Assembly (NCBI GenBank): GCA_017517035.1
Contig: JAFXAN010000083.1
Span: 91,853 to 126,146, forward strand
Length of the DNA: 34,294 nt
From: Clostridia bacterium
GTDB taxonomy: Bacteria; Bacillota; Clostridia; Oscillospirales; CAG-272
Direction: 5' to 3'
The translations under genes were made by a program, and so were the position numbers. This document shows, one piece after another, positions 15,655 to 24,850 of the stretch. How positions within the stretch are numbered: the first letter of the stretch is position 1; every line of letters begins with the position of its first letter. Below the pieces are notes generated by a model. The model made no database searches, was not told where the DNA came from, and saw nothing but the letters and a program-made list of their open reading frames with translations.

Positions 15655-16877
15655 CAGAACGCCCAGTTGCCCTTCTCAAATATCTGAACCTTTTTACCGT
15701 CTCTTGTATAGGCGACGATGGAAAGATCCTCAGAGCCTATCATAAAGTCCTCATGCATGATGGAATCGTTAAGTCCCATTTTTTTGCATTCTTCCATAGT
15801 ATATTTATCATAATCCTTGATGCACTCCATAAAACCTCTGCCGAGTGCGAGGTGACAGGAAGCATTTTCATCAAAAAGCGTATTGCAGAAGGTGATACCA
15901 AGATTATTGATGGGAGAATCATAAGCAATAAGTGCGCATTCACCAAGATAAGCTGCGCCCTCATCCATGCTGATCATCTTTTTGAGAAGATCGACATTTT
16001 TCTCCGCAGTAACTTCGACCGCTTTTCCCTTTTCAAATCTGATGCTGAAGTTTTCAATAAGCTCGCCGTTATAGGAAAGAGGCTTTGAGGAATAAACGAT
16101 TCCCTCAGCGGTGTTTTTATCGGGAGATGTGAAAACTTCCTCGGAAGGGATGTTAGGGTTATAATAATCACCGCCGAGAGTATATTCTCCGCCGCCTGCA
16201 AATTTGCTCTCGGGCATAAGACCTACGGTAAAATCGGTACCGTTTGAGGATTTATACTGAAGCTTTTCGATTCCGAGAGAATTGAGATAGTCACAGCGCT
16301 TTGCAAGATCTTCGTTATGCTGTTTCCAAGCAGCGATAGGATCATCTGTCGCTCTTGATGCGGCAAGAATCGCCTCCCAGAGCTTTTCCATGGCAACGCT
16401 TGTTCTTTCATTTGGAAACAGCTTCTTTGCCCACTTTGCCCCCGGCACTGCTGCAATACACCACTGATATTTATTATCCATCTTATCACGGAAAGGTTTT
16501 ACGACCTTGCGTTTTGCCCCCATAGCACGGCTGTATTTTTCCTGGTCAATGCCGGAAAGTCCGTCGGGATCTTCACTTATGAGGTATATTCTTGCAGGAA
16601 GCGTGTCAACCTGATGCTGAAGCTTTGTTTTTTGCCACTTTTCGGTCTTTGAAAGTGTTTCGAGAGACTGATATTTGACTGCAAGTTTTGTGAGAGGCTG
16701 ATAATCAAAATCAACGGTGACCTTTCTTGCGCCCGCCTTATAGCATTCCTCTGCTACCATATAAACAAATTCGGGCTGCTCAAGCTCGGCATTGATTATA
16801 ACATCTTGATCTTTTCTTACATTAACACCCATCGTTGCAATGAGCTTTACATAATTTCTTAATACTGTTTTTTTCAT
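15654..16877 (-). CDS. M29-family aminopeptidase
   Basis: This 407-residue cytoplasmic metalloaminopeptidase belongs to the AmpS/AmpT (M29) group that removes N-terminal residues from peptides. Typical features are the N-terminal LRNYVKLIATMGVNVRKDQDVII, the central GGEYTLGGDYYNPNIPSEEVFTSP and the C-terminal metal-ligand region: GECALI (Glu), FDENASCHLALG (His), LNDSIMHEDFMIGSEDL (His and Asp). Length is normal for the family. GGAG lies eleven bases before the ATG. It is six bases after alaX and overlaps nrdG by one base. Confidence 0.93.
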   Translation of the reverse strand: MKKTVLRNYVKLIATMGVNVRKDQDVIINAELEQPEFVYMVAEECYKAGARKVTVDFDYQPLTKLAVKYQSLETLSKTEKWQKTKLQHQVDTLPARIYLISEDPDGLSGIDQEKYSRAMGAKRKVVKPFRDKMDNKYQWCIAAVPGAKWAKKLFPNERTSVAMEKLWEAILAASRATDDPIAAWKQHNEDLAKRCDYLNSLGIEKLQYKSSNGTDFTVGLMPESKFAGGGEYTLGGDYYNPNIPSEEVFTSPDKNTAEGIVYSSKPLSYNGELIENFSIRFEKGKAVEVTAEKNVDLLKKMISMDEGAAYLGECALIAYDSPINNLGITFCNTLFDENASCHLALGRGFMECIKDYDKYTMEECKKMGLNDSIMHEDFMIGSEDLSIVAYTRDGKKVQIFEKGNWAF

Positions 16878-16883
16878 TATATT

Positions 16884-18038
16884 TCACACTCCAAAATATT
16901 TTTTAATTTCTTCTTTTTTCGATTTGATACTTCCCTGTATCATTTCGGGGCTTCCGCCGCCCTTTGCCGAAAGCTTTTCCCTCATGTCGGAAGAGAGAGC
17001 TTTCAGATCCGCAGTTTTTGAGGTCGCAACGAATGTATATCCTTTTATATCATCTCCGCAGAAAACAGCACATATTCCGCCGCATTTGTCAAGACAGGCA
17101 TTCATAAGCTTTCGCATATCATTCGGGGTAGTGTCCTCTTCAAAAATGCAAATATTGCCATCTGTCGGTTCTATCTCCGCAATTTTATATTCCGACAAAG
17201 CGCACCTTAGATCATAATTTTTTTGCTTCAGAGCTGATATTTCATCCTGAAGCCTTATGAGAGCCTCACCAAGACAATTTTGCTTTACGGAAAGAGATTT
17301 TGCGGCATCTGATATCATATGATATCGTGCGTCATAATCAGCGAGCGCATCAAATCCGCAAAGAAGATGTAGCCTTGTACCGCCCTTGTTTTTCTCATGG
17401 TCAAGCAGCTTGATAATGCCTATCTCTCCTGTTCTTGAAACATGGGGAGCACAGCAGGCACAGGCATCATACCCCTCGATCGTGACAATTCTTACATTTT
17501 CAGTAAGAGACAGCTTGCTTCTGTATTCAAGGTTTTTCAGTGTCTCGGCTTCGGGATATTCACAAGTTATCCGAACATTCTCGGAAACCGCTTTGTTTGC
17601 AAGATATTCAATTTTTCTTATATCTGCTTCCGAAAGAACACCGTTAATATCAAGGGTGATATCCTCATGTCCCATGTGAAAACCCACATTATCGAAGCCG
17701 AAATGACGGTGAATAAGTCCCGAAACGATATGCTCGCCCGAATGATTCTGCATTCTGCGGAAACGCTTTTCATAATCAATTTTACAAAAATATGTTTTTT
17801 CTGTATCGAGAGGCTTATCGGTTATATGAGTGATAATTCCGGAGCTGATCTGTACATCCAAAACTTCCACATCTTCAATATGACCGGTATCAGCTCCTTG
17901 TCCACCACCCTCAGGAAAAAATGCGGTTTTATCGAGAATGACTTCATATTTATCATCTTTTGACTTGCATGATAAGACCTTTGCAGAAAATTCGCTCAGA
18001 TGGCTGTCTGTTTCGTACAATTTAATGGTATTGTTCAT
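16884..18038 (-). CDS. AlaX-type alanyl-tRNA editing protein with DHHA1 domain
   Basis: This 384-residue protein hydrolyses mischarged Ser- or Gly-tRNA(Ala) in trans. The beta-barrel motif FFPEGGGQGADTG is present. The zinc site is His99/His103 (NHSGEH) plus Cys195 and His199 (CACCAPHV, matching the CxxxH of AlaRS). Residues about 230-260 form a short coiled coil and the C-terminal 100 residues are a DHHA1-like domain (SAKGGGSPEMIQGS), as in long AlaX proteins. Its start overlaps the ROK stop by four bases. There is no AlaRS synthetase core, so it is not a broken alaS. Confidence 0.9.
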   Translation of the reverse strand: MNNTIKLYETDSHLSEFSAKVLSCKSKDDKYEVILDKTAFFPEGGGQGADTGHIEDVEVLDVQISSGIITHITDKPLDTEKTYFCKIDYEKRFRRMQNHSGEHIVSGLIHRHFGFDNVGFHMGHEDITLDINGVLSEADIRKIEYLANKAVSENVRITCEYPEAETLKNLEYRSKLSLTENVRIVTIEGYDACACCAPHVSRTGEIGIIKLLDHEKNKGGTRLHLLCGFDALADYDARYHMISDAAKSLSVKQNCLGEALIRLQDEISALKQKNYDLRCALSEYKIAEIEPTDGNICIFEEDTTPNDMRKLMNACLDKCGGICAVFCGDDIKGYTFVATSKTADLKALSSDMREKLSAKGGGSPEMIQGSIKSKKEEIKKYFGV

Positions 18039-18901
18039 TTTCCGACCGCCGTTCCGAGAAGGTGTACAAGCTCAAGATTTGATGCCCTTACAATTTTTTT
18101 GAGAGTCGGAACATCTTTCAGCCCATCCCAAAGAACATCCGAATATGTATCAAATGGTCTTGATATCTGACCTCCGAGAACCAAAGCCTCGATCTTATAT
18201 TCGTTAAAAAGATCAACGAGCACATCGGCAATTACCTTTGCCATTCTTCTGTATGCTCTTATTGAGATCTCATCGCCCCCGAGTGCTCCGTCAATTATCT
18301 CTCGGCAGGAAAGTGCTTTGCCTCCGCTCTCCTCTCTGTAAAGCCTTTCAAGACCGCGCAGAGAAACAAATTCCTCTGCAATAGTACCTGCATAAGGAAC
18401 ATCATATCTTTCATAAAGAGGCTCTCCGCTTGCTTTGCGTAGAGGTTCGCCGTCTACCATCATTCCATATCCAAAGCCTGTTCCTATCATAACGCCCGCA
18501 ACTCTTGTGCAATCCGGTGCATCAACTGCAGCTCCCTGGATAAACGCTGCGGAATCGTGCATAAATTTCACTGGCACTCCCGGTGCTGCCTCATCGAACC
18601 ACGGACGAAGAGGAACATCCTTGATCGAGGCATATTTATGTTCCATATGGCTTATTCCCTTTTCATAATCAAAGGGGGCGGGGATATCAACATTGATCGA
18701 ATCAAGCCTGAGATTGTTTTTCTTTGCGTTCTCAACACCACGGAGGATGATAGCAAGATATCCGCTTTTTATCTCATCAAGGGGACCTGAAGAATTTGCC
18801 GGCTCACTGTCAAGAGTTCCTTCAACAAGATTCTTTCCTATAAAAAGTCCGGCTTTTACATTTGTTCCGCCAACATCAATGGCAAGTACGACCTTTTCCA
18901 T
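18035..18901 (-). CDS. ROK-family protein (putative sugar kinase), atypical
   Basis: This 288-residue protein has the actin-fold phosphate loop AIDVGGTNVKAGLF, a likely catalytic Asp116 (FMHDSAAF) and the second ATP loop MIGTGFGYGMMVDGE. It is therefore a ROK/hexokinase-fold kinase. The zinc motif CxCGxxGC and the ExGH sugar-binding motif of canonical ROK glucokinases are both missing (SGEPLYERYD stands there instead), so glucose specificity cannot be assumed. AAAGGAG is ten bases before the ATG. It heads the operon with alaX, the M29 aminopeptidase and nrdG. Confidence 0.82.
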   Translation of the reverse strand: MEKVVLAIDVGGTNVKAGLFIGKNLVEGTLDSEPANSSGPLDEIKSGYLAIILRGVENAKKNNLRLDSINVDIPAPFDYEKGISHMEHKYASIKDVPLRPWFDEAAPGVPVKFMHDSAAFIQGAAVDAPDCTRVAGVMIGTGFGYGMMVDGEPLRKASGEPLYERYDVPYAGTIAEEFVSLRGLERLYREESGGKALSCREIIDGALGGDEISIRAYRRMAKVIADVLVDLFNEYKIEALVLGGQISRPFDTYSDVLWDGLKDVPTLKKIVRASNLELVHLLGTAVGK

Positions 18902-18936
18902 GTTACTATTTCTCCTTTGGATTTGTACTGCTTTAT

Positions 18937-18965
18937 ATTTTACACCAAAAAAACACTTTTGTCCA
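18937..18965 (-). promoter_or_regulatory. Putative promoter of the ROK-alaX-aminopeptidase-nrdG operon
   Basis: On the minus strand TGGACA (18965-18960) and TAAAAT (18942-18937) are 17 bases apart, about 35 bases before the ROK start. Confidence 0.55.
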
Positions 18966-18984
18966 TAGTATTTTTGATTTTCTA

Positions 18985-19013
18985 TTTACATAAAATAAAA
19001 TTTATGGTATAAT
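18985..19013 (+). promoter_or_regulatory. Putative promoter of the tsaE operon
   Basis: TTTACA (18985-18990) and TATAAT (19008-19013) are 17 bases apart. The tsaE start is 32 bases downstream. It diverges from the ROK-operon promoter. Confidence 0.75.
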
Positions 19014-19045
19014 ATACTGAACTAATTGTTTTTATGAGGATTTTT

Positions 19046-19498
19046 ATGACGATAATAGAAAAAATAACTCTATCTCCCAATGAGACGGAGGAACTTGCAA
19101 AAGCACTTGCAAAAGAGATAATAAACAATAGCTCCCTGCCGAGGTTTATTGCTTTATATGGCGACCTTGGTGTAGGAAAGACTGCTTTTGTTCGCGGTTT
19201 TACTTCGGCAATTGCGCCTTCTGCTTCCGTGAAATCCCCCACATTCACACTTGTAAATGAGTATAAGGGCGGAAAAATACCTGTGTTCCATTTCGATATG
19301 TACAGGATAGAGGATGAAGACAGCCTATACTCCATCGGATTTTATGATTATCTCGATAGAGGAATTTGCCTTACCGAGTGGACGGAAAATATCGAATTTG
19401 CTCTGCCTGATGAATATATAAAGGTAAATATATCAAAGAACAGTCAAGAAAATACAGAAAGCCGTTTGATTTTGGCTGAGCTTGTTCGGGAGGTCTAA
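19046..19498 (+). CDS. tsaE: tRNA t6A biosynthesis ATPase TsaE
   Basis: This 150-residue P-loop ATPase works with TsaB and TsaD to make N6-threonylcarbamoyladenosine at tRNA position 37. The Walker A motif is GDLGVGKT (39-46), followed by SPTFTLVNEY and the family mark VFHFDMYRIED, and then GICLTEW. Start: ATG at 19046 has GAGG six bases upstream, while an ATG four codons earlier (19034) has no ribosome site. tsaB begins one base after its stop, so the two are cotranslated. Confidence 0.95.
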   Translation: MTIIEKITLSPNETEELAKALAKEIINNSSLPRFIALYGDLGVGKTAFVRGFTSAIAPSASVKSPTFTLVNEYKGGKIPVFHFDMYRIEDEDSLYSIGFYDYLDRGICLTEWTENIEFALPDEYIKVNISKNSQENTESRLILAELVREV

Positions 19499-19499
19499 A

Positions 19500-20201
19500 A
19501 TGAAAATACTTGCAATTGACAGCACTGCTATTGTCGGATCATGCGCTGTTCTTGATGATGAAAAACTTCTTTCGCTGTTTACTGTTAATAACGGAAATAC
19601 ACATAGTGAAACGCTTCTTCCGATGATCGAATCTTCCTTGAAGCTATTGGGGATTGCTCCCGATGATATTGATGTCTTCGCCATTTCGGAGGGTCCCGGA
19701 TCTTTTACCGGAGTGAGGATCGGAGCGGCAACGGTCAAAGGACTTGCTTTCGGCAAAAACAAGCCCTGCATCGGAGTTTCGACACTTGAAGCACTGGCGG
19801 AGAATCTTTCCTCTGTCAGCGGAATAATCTGCCCTGCAATGAATGCGAGACGAAATCAGGTCTATAATGCTCTTTTCAGATGCGAAAACGGCAAGATACA
19901 AAGACTTTGCAATGATAGAGCAATTTCAGTTCCCGATCTTGAAAATGAGCTTGCCGGATTTGATGAGCCGGTTTATATTTGCGGGGACGGTGATTTTCTT
20001 CTCCATGAATCGAAAACAAAAAGCAGAGACTATGCTTTTGTAAATGAAATTTCAAGGCATCAGAACGGTTACTCCGTCGGAATATGCGCTTTGAGAAAAT
20101 ACAGGGCAGGAGATGTCAAAACCGACATCACCATTGCCCCAACTTACCTTCGTCCATCACAGGCGGAGAGAACAAGAAATGAAAAGCTTAAGGAGAATTA
20201 A
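19500..20201 (+). CDS. tsaB: tRNA t6A biosynthesis protein TsaB
   Basis: This 233-residue ASKHA-fold protein is the scaffold partner of TsaD in t6A synthesis. It has the typical start MKILAIDSTAIVGSCAVLDD, then NTHSETLLPMIESSL, then SEGPGSFTGVRIGAATVKGLAFG and PAMNARRNQVYNALF. Start at 19500 has GGGAGG five bases before it. Its stop overlaps the first base of rpiB. tsaD is not in this window. Confidence 0.94.
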   Translation: MKILAIDSTAIVGSCAVLDDEKLLSLFTVNNGNTHSETLLPMIESSLKLLGIAPDDIDVFAISEGPGSFTGVRIGAATVKGLAFGKNKPCIGVSTLEALAENLSSVSGIICPAMNARRNQVYNALFRCENGKIQRLCNDRAISVPDLENELAGFDEPVYICGDGDFLLHESKTKSRDYAFVNEISRHQNGYSVGICALRKYRAGDVKTDITIAPTYLRPSQAERTRNEKLKEN

Positions 20202-20665
20202 TGATGAAAAAATTGGTTATGGGTGCGGATCATGCCGGATATGCTTTGAAGGATAAGATCAAGGCTGTACTTATCGAAAGAGGATATGAGGTAACAGATG
20301 TCGGAACATTTTCATCCGAGAGCTGCAAATATCCGATAATAGCTCACGAGCTTTGCAAGAATATCCAGGACGGAAAGAGCGAAATGGGAATACTTATCTG
20401 CGGAACAGGTGTTGGTATGTCACTTTGTGCAAACAAGCATAAGGGAATCAGAGCCGCTTGCGTTTCCGATACTTTCAGCGCAAGACTTACAAGAATGCAC
20501 AATGACTCGAATGTTCTTTGCTTTGGCGAAAGAGTTGTTGGATACGGTCTTGCAATGGAGCTTGTCGACGCATTTATCGAAACAGAATTTGAGGGCGGCA
20601 GACATGCAGAGAGAGTTGCACTTATAAATGCGATAGAAAATGAGAATTTTGAACTTTTAAAATAA
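20201..20665 (+). CDS. rpiB: Ribose-5-phosphate isomerase B
   Basis: This 154-residue enzyme interconverts ribose-5-phosphate and ribulose-5-phosphate (RpiB/LacAB family). Diagnostic motifs are MGADHAGYALKD, the active-site Cys loop GILICGTGVGMSLCANKHKGIRAA, and the C-terminal NDSNVLCFGERVVG with FEGGRHAERV. Two ATGs (20201 and 20204) share the same GGAG; either could be used. The pathway partner rpe lies at the end of the same gene series. Confidence 0.93.
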   Translation: MMKKLVMGADHAGYALKDKIKAVLIERGYEVTDVGTFSSESCKYPIIAHELCKNIQDGKSEMGILICGTGVGMSLCANKHKGIRAACVSDTFSARLTRMHNDSNVLCFGERVVGYGLAMELVDAFIETEFEGGRHAERVALINAIENENFELLK

Positions 20666-20680
20666 AATTTAGGAGTTATA

Positions 20681-21466
20681 ATGCGAAAACTTGCGGATTT
20701 TTTCAAAACAACTGCCGATATACTTCATATAGCCTCGGGAAATTCGAGAGATAAAATTTTCACCTCGGCCATAATCGTTGCAGCAGGATCTTCCCTGCGC
20801 ATGGGAGGCGACAGAACGAAGCAAATGATGCTTGTTTGCGGAAGCCCTGTTGTTGCGCACACACTTTTGGCTTTTGAAAAATGCAATAGGATCAATGAAA
20901 TAATTGTTGTTGCAAAAGAGGATGAGATTCAGCTTTATGACGAACTCAAAGCTAAATACGGCATTTCAAAGCTTACCAAAGTTGTGAAAGGCGGCGAAAC
21001 AAGACAAGCTTCTGCTCTTTGCGGTTTTGATGCCACCTCTCCGAAAGCTGATTTTGTTGCAATTCACGACGCCGCAAGATGTCTTGTCACTTGCGAGGAT
21101 ATCTGCCGAGTGCTTGATGCGGCAATAAAATACGGTGCAGCAAGTGCTTCTGCTTGTGTTTCAGATACCGTGAAAATTGTTGACAATAACAGTTTTTCTG
21201 TGCGTACAGAGGACAGAAGCTTCGTAAGGCTCGCTCAAACTCCGCAAATTTTCGGAAGAAATCTTTACTGCGCTGCTGCATATACAGCAAAGGAAGAATG
21301 CTTTGAGGCAACAGATGACAATATGCTTGCCGAAAGGATCGGACATAAGGTCAAAATGGTTGAAACATCGAAGGAAAACTTCAAAATCACCTTTCCCGAG
21401 GATGTGAAAAAGGCGGAAACGATCCTTTTATCAAGACGAAAGGAGCATGATCAATGTTCAGAATAG
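20681..21466 (+). CDS. ispD: 2-C-methyl-D-erythritol 4-phosphate cytidylyltransferase
   Basis: This 261-residue enzyme is the third step of the non-mevalonate isoprenoid pathway, making CDP-methylerythritol from CTP. The nucleotide-binding motif [19 protein letters not shown] begins near residue 30, with [15 protein letters not shown] and [12 protein letters not shown] further on. About 28 residues ([20 protein letters not shown]) precede the usual start; a GGAG five bases before the ATG supports this longer N-terminus. The gene overlaps ispF by 13 bases, consistent with consecutive-pathway coupling. Confidence 0.93.
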   Translation: MRKLADFFKTTADILHIASGNSRDKIFTSAIIVAAGSSLRMGGDRTKQMMLVCGSPVVAHTLLAFEKCNRINEIIVVAKEDEIQLYDELKAKYGISKLTKVVKGGETRQASALCGFDATSPKADFVAIHDAARCLVTCEDICRVLDAAIKYGAASASACVSDTVKIVDNNSFSVRTEDRSFVRLAQTPQIFGRNLYCAAAYTAKEECFEATDDNMLAERIGHKVKMVETSKENFKITFPEDVKKAETILLSRRKEHDQCSE

Positions 21467-21927
21467 GACACGGTTATGATGTTCATAGGCTGATTGAAGG
21501 CAGAAAGCTTATAATCGGCGGAGTTGAGATACCGCATGAGGTAGGGCTTTTAGGGCACAGCGATGCGGATGTTCTTCTCCATGCAATAATGGATTCACTT
21601 CTCGGTGCTGCAGCTCTTGGTGACATCGGAAAACTCTTTCCCGATAATGATAATGCATACAAGGATGCGGACAGCCTTATTCTTCTTGAGCGTGTAGGCA
21701 AAGTGATATCCGAGCACGGTTATGCGGTCACAAATGTTGATTCCACCATTATTGCACAAGCTCCGAAGCTTGCACCGTTTATTATGCAAATGAGAGAAAA
21801 TATTGCAAAAGCCCTTGGAACCGATATCGAAAATATCAGTGTTAAGGCAACGACCGAGGAAAAACTCGGATTCACAGGAAGTAAAGAAGGCATTGCAGCT
21901 CACGCTGTCTGCCTTATTGAAAAATAA
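21454..21927 (+). CDS. ispF: 2-C-methyl-D-erythritol 2,4-cyclodiphosphate synthase
   Basis: This 157-residue enzyme forms the cyclodiphosphate step after IspE. The metal ligands Asp9 and His11 lie in [11 protein letters not shown], with the further landmarks [30 protein letters not shown] and [18 protein letters not shown]. Length is normal. AAAGGAG eight bases upstream of the ATG lies inside the ispD end. No ispE is in this window. Confidence 0.96.
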   Translation: MFRIGHGYDVHRLIEGRKLIIGGVEIPHEVGLLGHSDADVLLHAIMDSLLGAAALGDIGKLFPDNDNAYKDADSLILLERVGKVISEHGYAVTNVDSTIIAQAPKLAPFIMQMRENIAKALGTDIENISVKATTEEKLGFTGSKEGIAAHAVCLIEK

Positions 21928-21950
21928 AATGGGCTGAACAAGTCAGCCCA
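21918..21950 (-). terminator. Minus-strand terminator-like hairpin
   Basis: TGGGCTGA and TCAGCCCA (21930-21937 and 21943-21950) form a perfect 8-bp stem. Read on the minus strand it is followed by TTTTATTTTT, a good terminator tract. The plus strand has no T-run after it, so it is a poor end for ispF. It may end antisense transcription from dapA. Confidence 0.6.
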
Positions 21951-22112
21951 CATATTCCACGGGAATTTCTGATGTCATTTTTTCGCACATCCCGCATTTT
22001 TAAATTACACCATCAGATGCTTCCCCATTGCTTTCATATTAAATTTTATGTTTGAAAGCAATTATTTGCTACAAAATTCGTCGTCAATCGACAAAAAACA
22101 GGAGGTTAGATT
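21951..22112 (+). other. Intergenic region with unexplained hairpins before rpe
   Basis: There is no gene in the gap between ispF and rpe. Two inverted repeats stand out: TCTGATG at 21968-21974 with CATCAGA at 22011-22017, and ATTGCTTTCA at 22027-22036 with TGAAAGCAAT at 22053-22062. I recognise no known riboswitch or T-box motif. It probably contains the rpe leader and promoter, but no clear -35/-10 pair was found. Confidence 0.4.
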
Positions 22113-22784
22113 ATGACATTTGTTTCACCATCCGTTCTTGCATGTGATTTTTCGCATCTCGCAGACGAGGTTCTGAAAATGGAAGCCGCAGGTGCAGACT
22201 ATCTTCATCTCGATGTTATGGACGGACATTTTGTTCCTAATATCAGCTTTGGCCCCGGGGTCATCTCTTCAATCAGAAAGGTCAGCCGTCTGCTTTTTGA
22301 TGTCCATCTTATGATAAGCGATCCGGGAAAATATCTTGACAGCTTTATCCGTGCCGGTGCCGATATTATCACAATTCATGCCGAAAGCAACGGTGATATC
22401 GGGGAAATGATCGATTATATCAAGGAGCATGATGTGAGGGTTGGTCTTGCCATCTCTCCCGGAACATCTTATGATGTTGTTATGCCTTATCTTGACAAGC
22501 TTGATATGGTGCTTGTTATGACGGTTGAGCCGGGATTTGGCGGACAGAAGATGATTCCCGAAACACTTGATAAATGCCGTGTGCTTCGCCGTGAGATCAC
22601 AAAGAGAGGGCTTACAACAAACATTGAGGTAGATGGCGGCATCAATGCAGACAATGTTTGGCTCTGCTCTTCGAACGGTGCAAATGTCATCGTTGCCGGC
22701 TCAGCGATTTTCGGTTCAAATAAGCCAAGGGCTGTTATATCAAAGATGAAGAGTGAATGCGAGCTTCATCCCTTCGCAGGATGA
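22113..22784 (+). CDS. rpe: Ribulose-phosphate 3-epimerase
   Basis: This 223-residue TIM-barrel enzyme interconverts ribulose-5-phosphate and xylulose-5-phosphate. The signatures HLDVMDGHFVPNISFG and VLVMTVEPGFGGQKMI are present, along with the phosphate loop EVDGGINADN and VAGSAIFG. Length is normal. The ribosome site AGGAGG is six bases before the ATG. Its stop codon directly abuts the stop of the convergent dapA gene, leaving no room for a terminator. Confidence 0.95.
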   Translation: MTFVSPSVLACDFSHLADEVLKMEAAGADYLHLDVMDGHFVPNISFGPGVISSIRKVSRLLFDVHLMISDPGKYLDSFIRAGADIITIHAESNGDIGEMIDYIKEHDVRVGLAISPGTSYDVVMPYLDKLDMVLVMTVEPGFGGQKMIPETLDKCRVLRREITKRGLTTNIEVDGGINADNVWLCSSNGANVIVAGSAIFGSNKPRAVISKMKSECELHPFAG

Positions 22785-23678
22785 TCAGATAAGATCAAGC
22801 TCTTTCATAATTTTATATAGCACTTCTCTGTTTTCATCGCTTATTGTACATAGAGGCAGCCTGAACTCTTCTCTGCAAAGGCCTTTTGCGGCAAGCGCAG
22901 TTTTAACGGGAATAGGATTCACCTCATAGAACATGGCTCGCATTAGCTTATAATATTTTTTGAATAGATTTTTCGATATCTCGATGTTTCCTTCAAAGTA
23001 ATTTTGGCAAATATCGTGTATTTCCCGGGGAATAATATTTGACACTACGGAAATCGTACCTTTTCCTCCGAGAGCAAGACACGGAAGCAACTGATCATCA
23101 CTTCCGGTATAGATGTCAAGTGAATCACCGCATTCAAAAATCAGCTCTGCACAGCTTGTTATATCGGGACCCGCTTCCTTGACCGCAACGATATTGTCAA
23201 TTTTCGAGAGCTCTTTGTAGCACTTAAGCGAAATATTCATACTCGTTCTCGTTGGAACATTATAGACGATTATCGGCAGATGCGTGGATGACGCTATTGC
23301 CTTATAGCTTTCTAAAAGCCCTTTTTGAGTTGCCTTATTATAATATGGAGTTACAACAAGGCAAGCATCGGCACCGAGATCTGTGGCAGCTTTTGTAAGT
23401 CTTTGAGCTTTTGATGTGTCATTGCTACCGCTGCCCACTATAAGCGGAACTCTATTATTAATTCTTTCTTTTGAAAAGCTAATAAGATTCCGAAATTCTT
23501 TTTCGGAAAGCGTTGATGCTTCGCCCGTTGTCCCCGATAGCACAAGGGCATCAATTCCGTTGCTTATTTGCAGATCAATCAGATGACCAAGTGCTCCATA
23601 ATCTATTTCACCGCACGAAAACGGTGTTATAATGGCGGTTGCCGCTCCGCAAAATACAGATGTTTTATTTTTACTCAT
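22785..23678 (-). CDS. dapA: 4-hydroxy-tetrahydrodipicolinate synthase
   Basis: This 297-residue class I aldolase condenses pyruvate with aspartate semialdehyde toward lysine and diaminopimelate. Landmarks: the [10 protein letters not shown] substrate loop, [13 protein letters not shown], Tyr139 in IVYNVPTRT, and the Schiff-base Lys167 in IVAVKEAG. Related N-acetylneuraminate lyases share the fold, but GTTGE and YNVPTRT fit DapA. AGGAGG precedes the ATG by six bases. It diverges from queA and its stop touches the rpe stop. Confidence 0.92.
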   Translation of the reverse strand: MSKNKTSVFCGAATAIITPFSCGEIDYGALGHLIDLQISNGIDALVLSGTTGEASTLSEKEFRNLISFSKERINNRVPLIVGSGSNDTSKAQRLTKAATDLGADACLVVTPYYNKATQKGLLESYKAIASSTHLPIIVYNVPTRTSMNISLKCYKELSKIDNIVAVKEAGPDITSCAELIFECGDSLDIYTGSDDQLLPCLALGGKGTISVVSNIIPREIHDICQNYFEGNIEISKNLFKKYYKLMRAMFYEVNPIPVKTALAAKGLCREEFRLPLCTISDENREVLYKIMKELDLI

Positions 23679-23759
23679 ATATACCTCCTACTCATTTATT
23701 TCTACAGTAAATTATATGCCGAAATAAATTCGACAGTTCCCAAAAAGAAAGGCAATCTT

Positions 23760-24839
23760 ATGTCAGAAACCATTGTAAATAAAAAAGCCCCAACAGAGCT
23801 TAAAACAAAGGACTTTTTCTATGATCTTCCCGAATCGCTTATTGCTCAGCACCCCATGGAAAAGAGAGATACTTCCCGACTTATGGTGATAGATCGCGCA
23901 AGCGGCAAGCTTGAGCATAAGCGCTTTTATAATATAATTGACTATATAAATCCCGGTGATGTTCTTGTCATCAATGATTCAAAGGTAATTCCCGCAAGAC
24001 TTTACGGTCATTGCGAGGGGCGCGAGGAAGCAAAGATCGAGCTTCTTCTGCTTCGTTCTCACGGTCTTGATACTTGGGAAACGCTTGTCAAGCCCGGAAA
24101 AAGAGCTAAGATCGGTAGTAAACTGGTCTTTGGAGGGGGCATCCTCACAGGAGAAATAACTGATATAGTCGAAGAAGGAAACAGAATAATTCGTTTCGAT
24201 TATGACAGAGATAAGTTCTCAAATATATATGAAATTCTCCATCAGATCGGTCTTATGCCGCTTCCCCCTTATATTACAGAGAGCCTTAAGGACAACAGCC
24301 GATATCAAACCGTCTATGCAAAGGATGAAGGTTCGGCCGCTGCTCCCACCGCAGGGCTTCATTTCACTCCCGAGCTTCTGGAAGCAATAAAGGCAAAAGG
24401 ATGCGCTATCGCTCCTGTTATGCTTCATGTCGGGCTCGGAACATTCAGACCCGTTAAGGCTGACAGAATTGACGAACATATCATGCACACAGAATATATT
24501 TCGGTTTCCGAGAAAAGCGCAAGAATAATAAACGAGCGAAAAGCCGCAGGTGGAAGGATCATCGCTGTTGGCACAACATCCTGCCGTACACTTGAAAGCG
24601 TAACGGATGAAAATGGCACAGTTAATCCGATCAGCGGAGACACCGGTATCTTCATTTATCCCGGCTACAAATTCAAAGCTGTTGATGCGCTCATTACAAA
24701 TTTCCACCTTCCGGAAAGCACCCTTCTTATGTTAGTCTCCGCCTTTTATAACAGAGAAAAAATGCTTGAAGCATATAATACTGCTGTCGAGGAGAAATAT
24801 AGATTTTTCTCTTTCGGCGATGCGATGTTTATATGTTGA
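23760..24839 (+). CDS. queA: S-adenosylmethionine:tRNA ribosyltransferase-isomerase
   Basis: This 359-residue enzyme transfers a ribose-derived group from SAM to preQ1 in tRNA, giving epoxyqueuosine. Landmarks are [65 protein letters not shown] and [17 protein letters not shown]. The ATG at 23760 (MSETIV) has AAAGG about seven bases upstream; the frame is open further back, but that part overlaps dapA and encodes no family sequence. No other queuosine gene is in the window. The downstream gene starts 11 bases later. Confidence 0.95.
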   Translation: MSETIVNKKAPTELKTKDFFYDLPESLIAQHPMEKRDTSRLMVIDRASGKLEHKRFYNIIDYINPGDVLVINDSKVIPARLYGHCEGREEAKIELLLLRSHGLDTWETLVKPGKRAKIGSKLVFGGGILTGEITDIVEEGNRIIRFDYDRDKFSNIYEILHQIGLMPLPPYITESLKDNSRYQTVYAKDEGSAAAPTAGLHFTPELLEAIKAKGCAIAPVMLHVGLGTFRPVKADRIDEHIMHTEYISVSEKSARIINERKAAGGRIIAVGTTSCRTLESVTDENGTVNPISGDTGIFIYPGYKFKAVDALITNFHLPESTLLMLVSAFYNREKMLEAYNTAVEEKYRFFSFGDAMFIC

Positions 24840-24850
24840 AAGGGTTAAAT

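Noticed and set aside
23679-23759. preQ1 riboswitch before queA
   Set aside because: The gap is only 81 bases, shared with the divergent dapA leader, and shows no hairpin plus A-rich tail typical of that riboswitch.
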